Below the pieces are notes generated by a model. It saw only the letters and a list, made by a program, of their open reading frames with translations. It had not been told where the DNA came from and made no database searches. DNA of 37,073 nucleotides. Origin: Parasedimentitalea huanghaiensis (lineage in GTDB: Bacteria > Pseudomonadota > Alphaproteobacteria > Rhodobacterales > Rhodobacteraceae). Shown piece after piece: positions 9,939 to 16,559 of this stretch (positions within the stretch are counted from its first letter, which is position 1; each line of letters begins with the position of its first letter). The translations under genes and the position numbers were made by a program. The DNA lies in NCBI RefSeq assembly GCF_009753675.1, contig NZ_WQLV01000026.1:1-37073 (forward strand). The letters are read 5' to 3'.

Positions 9939-10851
9939 TTTAAAGCTGTTCCACCTTAGCGGCTCCGACGCCGCTGAAATACCTGGTAGCGGTCTGGCCC
10001 TTGAAAAGTCTCTGCAAACTTTGATCGAGCAGAACCTGGAAACATTCCTTGGTGTTCGTTTTCTGGCGTCAGAATTTTCAACCGGTGCTGATCACGGAGG
10101 GCGGATGGATACGCTTGGATTGGATGAAAACGGCTACCCCGTGATCATCGAATACAAACGCTCCACAAACATGAACGTTATCAATCAAGGACTGTTTTAT
10201 CTCGATTGGTTGGTCACCCATCGCGGTGACTTCGAGATGTTAGTGCTCAAGACCTTTGGTGCCGATGCAGCACAATCGGTTGAATGGTCATCTCCCCGCC
10301 TGATCTGCATCGCTGGTGATTTCAGCAAATACGACGAACACGCCATCAAGCAGATGAACCACAACATCGATCTGATTCGGTACGTGAAATTCGGCGACGA
10401 TTTGGTGCTGCTAGAACAGATCAACGCGGCGGTTGCTCCGACCAATAGTGCCCTCGTATTGAATGGTTCAAAACCGGTGGCCGGTAGGGCCAAATATACG
10501 ACGGTCAGTGAACACCTTGAGAAAGCGGACGACGACCTGACTGACCTCTACGAAGCCGTTAAGGAGCACCTTCTAAGCCTTGGCGATGATATTCAGCACA
10601 AGGCTTTGAGGTTCTATTTTGCCTTTAAGAGGATCAAGAATTTTGCCTGTGTCGAGATCAAGAACCAAGACAAGAAGGTCATGATTTACCTGAAGGTTGA
10701 TCCTGACAGCGTCGATCTGGCCGATGGTTTCACACGTGATGTTCGTAAGATCGGACACTTCGGTACTGGCGATCTTGAGGTCACAATTCGGTCCATGGCA
10801 GATTTCGAGCGGGCCAAGCCGTTCATTGAACGCAGCTATGAGGTTGCGTAG
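9931..10851 (+). CDS. PD-(D/E)XK nuclease-like protein (DUF91/DUF5655 type)
   Basis: A 306-residue protein. Residues about 25-130 resemble the DUF91/NucS-like nuclease fold, with D60 (GGRMDTLGLDENG) and E74-Y-K76 (VIIEYKR) forming the PD-(D/E)XK active-site pattern. An N-terminal Glu (E25) could complete it. Residues about 195-305 (LYEAVKEHLLSLGDDIQHKALRF onward) match the DUF5655 type, often fused to such nucleases. The role in the cell is not established; the residues suggest a DNA endonuclease. It overlaps the GIY-YIG-like gene by eight bases, implying coupled production. Five bases separate it from the next gene. Confidence 0.72.
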   Translation: MSDLKLFHLSGSDAAEIPGSGLALEKSLQTLIEQNLETFLGVRFLASEFSTGADHGGRMDTLGLDENGYPVIIEYKRSTNMNVINQGLFYLDWLVTHRGDFEMLVLKTFGADAAQSVEWSSPRLICIAGDFSKYDEHAIKQMNHNIDLIRYVKFGDDLVLLEQINAAVAPTNSALVLNGSKPVAGRAKYTTVSEHLEKADDDLTDLYEAVKEHLLSLGDDIQHKALRFYFAFKRIKNFACVEIKNQDKKVMIYLKVDPDSVDLADGFTRDVRKIGHFGTGDLEVTIRSMADFERAKPFIERSYEVA

Positions 10852-10856
10852 ACGCG

Positions 10857-11834
10857 ATGGACGAGGCTGAGTTCAAAGACCGGCAGATATGGGTCCGTGC
10901 GTTTTATGGGTTTGACCCAGAACATGACGGATTGATTGGCTTCACGCTCGAACAGAACCGCACCACCATGATGGACAAGATGCGCGATGGTGATTTGGTG
11001 CTCATCTACGGTGCGGTTGATAGCCTGACAGATCAAAACCTCCAGCGTCAGGCTCTTGGGTTCCTAGAGGTACAGCTGGAAGAGTGCCTTGATCGCGAGA
11101 GAATGAGTCCATCTTCTATTCAATGGCGGAAAGAGCGGGGTTTCCAAGATCGATGGAATTACGGCATCAGGGTAACTCGTGCTTGGCGGGTTACCAACCG
11201 CGTTCACATCAAAACCATTGCGCCGGAATCTTACCGAGGTGTCTACAGGTTTGATCGTACAACGAGAGCCAAATTGCTTGAGCCCGACGAACATCGCCGC
11301 GCACTCAGTCACCATGTTCGACAGGTCAATGTTTATGGTGAAGAACCAGTAAACGAGAGTGATTTGGAAACCGGTTCTTTGAAACACGCTCTAAGACCTT
11401 CCAAGGGCATTCCACCTACGTATGGTGCACGATCATCAAACATGAACGACGGTGAGAACCATGTATATTTGATGAAATTCTCGGGTGGCGCCAAATTCCT
11501 GCTTGGACATTCTGGATATAGCGAAGGACAAGCATTGGTGAAGGTAGGAAGGTCGAACGATCCTGCTCGGCGATTGTCTGAAATCAACACCGGGTTTCCT
11601 GAACGATCCACCGCAAAATGGTCTCTCGTGAATACACAGAAGTTTCCAAGCGGGGTAACGGCACATGCTGTTGAATGCGACATAAAAACTGCGTTCGGCG
11701 CTGCGTTTAATTCAGAAGGCGGAGAGTTCTTTAGCGGGGATTGGGACTCTATGCAGAACAAGTTCCAGAACGTTTGTATCTCATCTATACCCCACATTCT
11801 TGGTGCCCCTGGAAAGGCCAAGGGTGTAAAATGA
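10857..11834 (+). CDS. PUA/EVE-like domain fused to GIY-YIG (T5orf172-like) nuclease domain
   Basis: A 325-residue two-domain protein. The N-terminal part (about 5-125) has the strand pattern of a PUA/EVE-like fold: WVRAFYGF, DGDLVLIYGAVD, then ALGFLEV and NYGIRVTRAWRV. EVE domains are known to read modified bases in DNA or RNA. The C-terminal part (about 200-305) is GIY-YIG of the T5orf172/Mug113 type: VYLMKF, ALVKVGRSNDPARRLSEIN with the conserved Arg, a Glu near 271 (AVECDIKTAF), and EGGEFFSG. A modification reader joined to a nuclease suggests cleavage of modified phage DNA, a type IV-like restriction role. This is inference. It ends 51 bases before the ATPase gene. Confidence 0.68.
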   Translation: MDEAEFKDRQIWVRAFYGFDPEHDGLIGFTLEQNRTTMMDKMRDGDLVLIYGAVDSLTDQNLQRQALGFLEVQLEECLDRERMSPSSIQWRKERGFQDRWNYGIRVTRAWRVTNRVHIKTIAPESYRGVYRFDRTTRAKLLEPDEHRRALSHHVRQVNVYGEEPVNESDLETGSLKHALRPSKGIPPTYGARSSNMNDGENHVYLMKFSGGAKFLLGHSGYSEGQALVKVGRSNDPARRLSEINTGFPERSTAKWSLVNTQKFPSGVTAHAVECDIKTAFGAAFNSEGGEFFSGDWDSMQNKFQNVCISSIPHILGAPGKAKGVK

Positions 11835-11885
11835 AATTTCAATTGCTGCCAATAATCTCAATAACATTAAAGAACAGGATCAAAT

Positions 11886-13565
11886 ATGCGACTCAGCCGA
11901 ATTGAGATTGAGAACTTTAAAGGTATTGCCGCAAAACAGGTTATCGACCTTGCTCCGATAACGCTTCTTTTTGGGGCAAACTCGGCGGGCAAGAGTACGA
12001 TCTTGCAAGCTTTACACTATCTCCGTGAGGTTCTGAGCCGAGCCAACCCAGACCCGGACCAAACCCTGGCTGGCGGGTTAATCGATCTCGGTGGATTCGC
12101 CAATTTGATCCACGCCAATGATTTGAACCGAACCATGACCATAAAAATTGTTATCGATGGCGTGGACGGATTTGGTGCAGACCATTTGCCGTTGAATGCT
12201 GGTGGATCGTTGACCGCACCAGAATTCGAGCAACTTCCCATTCGATACCTCTTGGGAGAAAACACAGACCTGAAGGATTATGCGGTGGTGCAATCCGTCG
12301 GTGTTAGCGTCTCTGTCGCCTGGAGTGAATTAAATGCTCAACCATATGTCTCTTCGATCACGGTCCAGCTTGACAACAAAGATGTAGCTACCATTTCATC
12401 GCCACCTCAATCAGGGCGGGCCATCCTTTCTGACATCAATTTCGAACACGATCTATTCCACCGAATCGTTGACCAAATCGAACCCGATGAACCAGACGAA
12501 GGATTGTCTAAACACCCACTTGCTGACGAAGTAGCAGAACTTTCGCGAGAGATGGCTGATTCTGATGCCGTGCCCGAGTCAAGCTACCGAGTTTCAATAA
12601 AGACCGTCAAAGGAGCCTTACCTGATTTGAACTCTACGTTGACCAGCGATTTGCGCGATCCAGACGTTTCTAAGGTTGAGTTTGAAAGGGCCTCCCCGAG
12701 GGTCCGCGGCCTGGAGAACCTTCTAGATGAACTTGTGGCTGGCCCAATGAGAGTTGCCCGTGACTACTTGAATGAGACGACCTATATCGGCCCACTCCGA
12801 GAGATTCCATCGCGTGGTTTTCAACCGAAATTATCACCTGATGAAGCGCGTTGGGCGCAAGGTCTGGCGGCTTGGGATCTACTTTATTCCGACCGCAAGG
12901 GTGATTTGCTGAAGCGAGTAAATTTCTGGCTAAGTGGAAAGGATCGGCTAGGGACTAACTACGAAATCTTACGCACAGAACGCAGGGACATCCCAACCAC
13001 CAGCCGTATGCACCAATTATTTGCACGAGGCATCACAGAAGATGATCTGTCGGAACTTCAGGAAGCCTACACAGACTTGCACCCGACAAACGAGATTGTA
13101 CTCCGTGACTTCGCACAGAATATTACCGTCTCACCAGTGGATGTCGGGGTTGGAGTTTCGCAGATGATACCTGTTGTCGTCGCCTGCCTGAAGAAAAACC
13201 CTGGCGTCGTAATGGTGGAGCAACCAGAATTGCACATCCACCCCGCTATCCAAGTCGGACTTGGCGATTTGTTCTTGAGTGCTACCAGTGCAGACCTGAA
13301 TTCGATGTCTGACGGTAAGACACTTCTCATAGAAACTCACAGTGAACACATCATGCTTCGGCTGCTTCGGCGAGTTCGTGAAACTTCAAACAACCAGCTT
13401 CCTCCTGGGGCGATGAGTGCACAAGCAAAAGACATTGCGGTGATCTACGTTGAAAACAGTGATCAAACCGTTGAGTTCAAAAGAATGAAAGTGGACAGCG
13501 ATGGAGATTTTAGTGACCGCTGGCCGAGAGGCTTTTTCAGAGAAAGAGCCAAGGAACTATTTTAA
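11886..13565 (+). CDS. AAA/ABC-type ATPase, OLD-like with DUF3696-type C terminus
   Basis: A 559-residue SMC/ABC-like ATPase of the class used in OLD, PARIS and Septu defence systems. It opens RIEIENFKGI, with Walker A GANSAGKST (30-38). A long insert covers 50-400. There is a short conserved VSQMIPVV stretch near 420, Walker B VVMVEQPELHIHP (about 441-453, with Glu after Asp/Glu) and an H-loop ETHSEH (about 482-487). No TOPRIM nuclease domain is visible at the C terminus, so the effector is probably the next gene, whose start shares one base with this stop (TAATG). AGGA lies six bases before the ATG. The likely role is a sensor or motor that controls its partner. Confidence 0.82.
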   Translation: MRLSRIEIENFKGIAAKQVIDLAPITLLFGANSAGKSTILQALHYLREVLSRANPDPDQTLAGGLIDLGGFANLIHANDLNRTMTIKIVIDGVDGFGADHLPLNAGGSLTAPEFEQLPIRYLLGENTDLKDYAVVQSVGVSVSVAWSELNAQPYVSSITVQLDNKDVATISSPPQSGRAILSDINFEHDLFHRIVDQIEPDEPDEGLSKHPLADEVAELSREMADSDAVPESSYRVSIKTVKGALPDLNSTLTSDLRDPDVSKVEFERASPRVRGLENLLDELVAGPMRVARDYLNETTYIGPLREIPSRGFQPKLSPDEARWAQGLAAWDLLYSDRKGDLLKRVNFWLSGKDRLGTNYEILRTERRDIPTTSRMHQLFARGITEDDLSELQEAYTDLHPTNEIVLRDFAQNITVSPVDVGVGVSQMIPVVVACLKKNPGVVMVEQPELHIHPAIQVGLGDLFLSATSADLNSMSDGKTLLIETHSEHIMLRLLRRVRETSNNQLPPGAMSAQAKDIAVIYVENSDQTVEFKRMKVDSDGDFSDRWPRGFFRERAKELF

Positions 13566-14503
13566 TGATTTGTGAATACGCGATTGAACCGACTACGCTT
13601 CCGCTGACATGGCAACGCTTCATTTATGTGATCGAAAAATTTGGGTTTGATCGCGGTCGGTTGATTTCTTGCCTACCCACCGAATGGTTGAGAGAAGTTG
13701 CAGACGCAGTAGAAGATTCCGACTTCACCGAATTGCAGCGGATGAAGGCGGACGAAAAACTACTATGGGCGAAGAAGTATGCCCTTTGCGGTTCCGGAAG
13801 GCCGCTAAACGAAGCGATAGGTGACTGGAATGCAAATGCGATTTCTGCACAAGAAGCTGGCCAGGTAAAAGCTGTTGTCGCCGCAGAAAACCCAACCGAC
13901 CACGCTGGTGTTGTGAGATTTGATGACTTAACCGATGATCATGAATTGTTCAAAGCCCCCAACTCCTGGGAAGTCCCTAGGACTTCAAACGGTATCACGT
14001 CAGCGGTGACTCCATTCATAACGGAATCACGGGCAATTTTTTTGGTTGATCCCTACTTCCATGGTGGCACGTTTGGACCAAACTACACTGATCCCTTAGC
14101 TTCTATGTTGGACATTATCAGTCGCTATGGAGTTAGAAAGGTTCGATTTCAGATTCACTTTAAGTCTATCGACCAGAACCCGAATCTGGATCACTACGAA
14201 GCTAACTCACACGCTCTCTTCGGCGGTGTCATTCCAGATGGCCTATCCGTCGAGTTGTATGAGTGGAAAGAAAAGCAAAATGGAAACCAGTTCCACGATA
14301 GACATCTCCTAACAGAACGGGGAGGTGTCACACTTGGTGCGGGATTCTGTTCGACAGACAACGCTCACAACCTCGGCGTGACACTAATGAGCATTGAAGA
14401 TTCTGTTAAAAAAATCAGAAGGTTTTTTCCTGGAAGCACGGAATACGATCCTGTGGGAAAGGGATTGAAGGTACTTTCTGATGGAACCACCCAGCGGATA
14501 TGA
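13565..14503 (+). CDS. Putative phospholipase-D-like effector partner of the ATPase
   Basis: A 312-residue protein of no family I can name. The N-terminal third is helical. The C-terminal half has the strand order of a PLD-fold domain: AIFLVDPYF (D162), VRKVRFQIHFK, SVELYEWKE, then FHDRHLLTERGGVTLGAG with H244-D245-R246. PLD nucleases and lipases use H-x-K; here Arg replaces Lys, which also occurs in some PLD-like proteins, so it may be active or regulatory. It is locked to the ATPase gene by a one-base stop/start overlap, suggesting fixed stoichiometry and a toxin-like or nuclease role under ATPase control. It is the last plus-strand gene of the operon and converges on an XRE gene. Confidence 0.55.
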   Translation: MICEYAIEPTTLPLTWQRFIYVIEKFGFDRGRLISCLPTEWLREVADAVEDSDFTELQRMKADEKLLWAKKYALCGSGRPLNEAIGDWNANAISAQEAGQVKAVVAAENPTDHAGVVRFDDLTDDHELFKAPNSWEVPRTSNGITSAVTPFITESRAIFLVDPYFHGGTFGPNYTDPLASMLDIISRYGVRKVRFQIHFKSIDQNPNLDHYEANSHALFGGVIPDGLSVELYEWKEKQNGNQFHDRHLLTERGGVTLGAGFCSTDNAHNLGVTLMSIEDSVKKIRRFFPGSTEYDPVGKGLKVLSDGTTQRI

Positions 14504-14576
14504 AAAACATCCATCAAGGCCCAAACGGATGCAACTCTAGGCCGCTGTTGTAGCGAAAAATCGCTGACGTTTTTTC

Positions 14577-14798
14577 TCACTGGCTAGGGTCATCCGGTTC
14601 TACGAGCGCTATGTGGCTCACGCCCAGAGCTTGCGACAGCTCATACAGTGTAATGATAGTTGGATTTCGCTGACCTCGCTCCAATCCGCTCAAGTACTGT
14701 TGGCTGAAACCAGAGCGCGCTTCGACTTCCTCTTGGGTAAGACCTTTTTCTCTTCGTAATCGAGCGAAGTTCTGTCCAACTAATTTGCGCATATCCAT
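14577..14798 (-). CDS. XRE-family HTH regulator
   Basis: A 73-residue DNA-binding protein consisting almost entirely of a Cro/C1-type helix-turn-helix (residues 8-62): NFARLRREKGLTQEEVEARSG, then FSQQYLSGLERGQRNPT, then LYELSQALGV. The start is at 14798; a Met two codons later is possible. It is divergent from the secreted-protein gene at 14874, and an 8-bp inverted repeat lies in the shared control region. It may repress itself and that gene, or control the neighbouring defence operon, whose end it faces. Confidence 0.88.
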   Translation of the reverse strand: MDMRKLVGQNFARLRREKGLTQEEVEARSGFSQQYLSGLERGQRNPTIITLYELSQALGVSHIALVEPDDPSQ

Positions 14799-14815
14799 GC
14801 ACGGGAAGATTGTGC

Positions 14816-14852
14816 ATTACATACTTTATTGTTATCAACTATAATATGTAAT
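14816..14852. promoter_or_regulatory. Divergent promoter region with inverted repeat
   Basis: ATTACATA (14816-14823) and TATGTAAT (14845-14852) form an exact 8-bp inverted repeat with a 21-bp spacer. A TATAAT at 14840-14845 is a good plus-strand -10 box for the secreted-protein gene. The repeat lies between the two divergent starts at 14798 and 14874, so it is a candidate operator for the XRE protein. Confidence 0.5.
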
Positions 14853-14873
14853 TAGCTTTCTAGGACATGCGGT

Positions 14874-15785
14874 ATGCACACCATCACTACTCAGGCACCC
14901 AAAGGCAGGGCCAGGCGGATAACGACAGTGATAGCGTTGGCGTCAGGATTTCTGACTTTCTGGCTGTCGTTCGCCACAACGGCTGTCGCAGAAGACAGCC
15001 TGACGACCATCGCAGCGCCAGTTGAACGTCCGTACCCCTATAAGATCCTTGGTCTGCAACCGGGCGATCCGCTTGAGGATGTGCTCTCTGTCTATGCCGA
15101 ACGCAGCGACGAAGCACCGACCAGCGAACGCGAGGTTGTGCGGGTCCAATCACCAGAGGGGAATGTCTTTGAGTTCACATACCAGCTTTTCACCCGGATT
15201 GGCGATGTGGGTCTGAACGGACGGCTTGCAGGGGTTGCGCAGGATCAAATCACTGCACGGTTGGCTTCAGATGTGATGGAACAGCGTCCTCTGGCGATCT
15301 ATCGCAGCATGCGCCAGCCAAGCGAGGAGCTACCAGAGCCATTGGAACTCCGGGCACAGTTGGAAGAGCTCTATGGCCCAGCGTCCCGGGTCGCTATTGC
15401 CGGGCGCGAGATGGTCATGCTCTACGCTTGGAGTGAGGATGGGTTCATCACCGACCTCGACGCAATGGGGCCTCTGATCCATGAAGAAACGCGAACCAGT
15501 GGCAACCGCACTTCTACGCTGAGCACGCAATATGAGATCTGTGGAACCGCGCAGCACTATACCAACACCGTCGATTATCGCTTCCGCTATCCGAGAGAGA
15601 AAGAGATTCGCCCGGGCTGCATCGCGACATTCACTGTCACGCATAAGGGTGAACCGGGCATGACGTCGATCAGCTTTGAACTGGTGGATTATGAGTTGGG
15701 TCGCCTGCATGAGCAGGAATTGGACCGACAAATCGTTGAGGCGCTGATCGGTGAAGAGATTGAGGCCTCGGATATGGACCTATGA
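14874..15785 (+). CDS. Secreted protein of unknown function
   Basis: A 303-residue protein with an N-terminal Sec-type signal: basic residues (KGRARR), hydrophobic IALASGFLTFWLSFA, then a likely cut after AVA before EDSL. The mature part contains YPYKILGLQPGDPLEDVL, a possible GLxPG-type short motif, and two Cys residues near 223 and 249 that could form a disulphide. AGGA lies eight bases before the ATG. I recognise no family. It is probably periplasmic. Its place inside the island, next to a divergent XRE gene, marks it as cargo. Confidence 0.75.
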   Translation: MHTITTQAPKGRARRITTVIALASGFLTFWLSFATTAVAEDSLTTIAAPVERPYPYKILGLQPGDPLEDVLSVYAERSDEAPTSEREVVRVQSPEGNVFEFTYQLFTRIGDVGLNGRLAGVAQDQITARLASDVMEQRPLAIYRSMRQPSEELPEPLELRAQLEELYGPASRVAIAGREMVMLYAWSEDGFITDLDAMGPLIHEETRTSGNRTSTLSTQYEICGTAQHYTNTVDYRFRYPREKEIRPGCIATFTVTHKGEPGMTSISFELVDYELGRLHEQELDRQIVEALIGEEIEASDMDL

Positions 15786-15968
15786 TCATGAATGGCAATC
15801 AGACCCCAGAAGCGTTATCAGTCGCAGCATGATCATACTGCGCAAACATATCACCCTTTAGTGCTCGCACATGTGGCGGGCGGCTTTCCGAGCTGTGTGC
15901 CACGATGATCCATCATCCTAACATATCTTCGAAACCGTCGTTGCCAACAAAGACGACGGAGAGAAGAC

Positions 15969-16535
15969 ATGACCAATTGGTACACCGCTGACACGCATTT
16001 TGGGCATGAGAATGTTATCCCATTTTGTGGACGCCCATTCCGCAATACCGGCCATATGGACACGGTTCTGATTGAGAACCTATGGTCCAAAGTTGAACCG
16101 GAAGATGACCTTTGGATCTTGGGTGACTTCGCCTTTGGGTCAAAAGCCAAAGAGGCCGACTATCTCGCGGCTATCTTTGGCCAGCTTCCCGGCGCGCGCA
16201 AACACCTGATTGTCGGCAATCATGATCTAGACCCCACACTGGCGTTGCCGTGGGATAGTATTTCTCACCTTGCAGAAGTTAGAGATGGTCCCAAGAAACA
16301 GGCGCACACCCTGTGTCATTATCCCATGATCACCTGGAACCATGCGCGTCGCGACGCGCTGCAACTCTTCGGCCATGTTCACAACAACTGGTGGGGCTCT
16401 CGCAACAGCGTGAACGTCGGCGTCGATGTCTGGGATTTCATGCCTGTGCGGTTCGAAGACATTACGCGCCGCGCCAAATCTCTGCCCGTGAACAAGCACT
16501 GGCAGGATGTCGAGCATAATGCGAAGGCGCTTTAA
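15969..16535 (+). CDS. Metallophosphoesterase
   Basis: A 188-residue calcineurin-like phosphoesterase with the standard metal-binding series: D8-x-H10 (TADTHFGH), GDF near 55, GNHD (IVGNHDLD, about 79-84), then H near 116 (LCHYPM) and GHVHNN (about 135-140). Small enzymes of this type hydrolyse phosphodiesters or nucleotides; the substrate is unknown. GGAG lies before the ATG. It is convergent with the end of the relaxase gene. It appears complete and probably cytoplasmic. It may be cargo or linked to nucleotide-based defence; nothing in the sequence decides. Confidence 0.88.
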   Translation: MTNWYTADTHFGHENVIPFCGRPFRNTGHMDTVLIENLWSKVEPEDDLWILGDFAFGSKAKEADYLAAIFGQLPGARKHLIVGNHDLDPTLALPWDSISHLAEVRDGPKKQAHTLCHYPMITWNHARRDALQLFGHVHNNWWGSRNSVNVGVDVWDFMPVRFEDITRRAKSLPVNKHWQDVEHNAKAL

Positions 16536-16559
16536 GGGAAGGCGTCGGGTGCGGCTATG

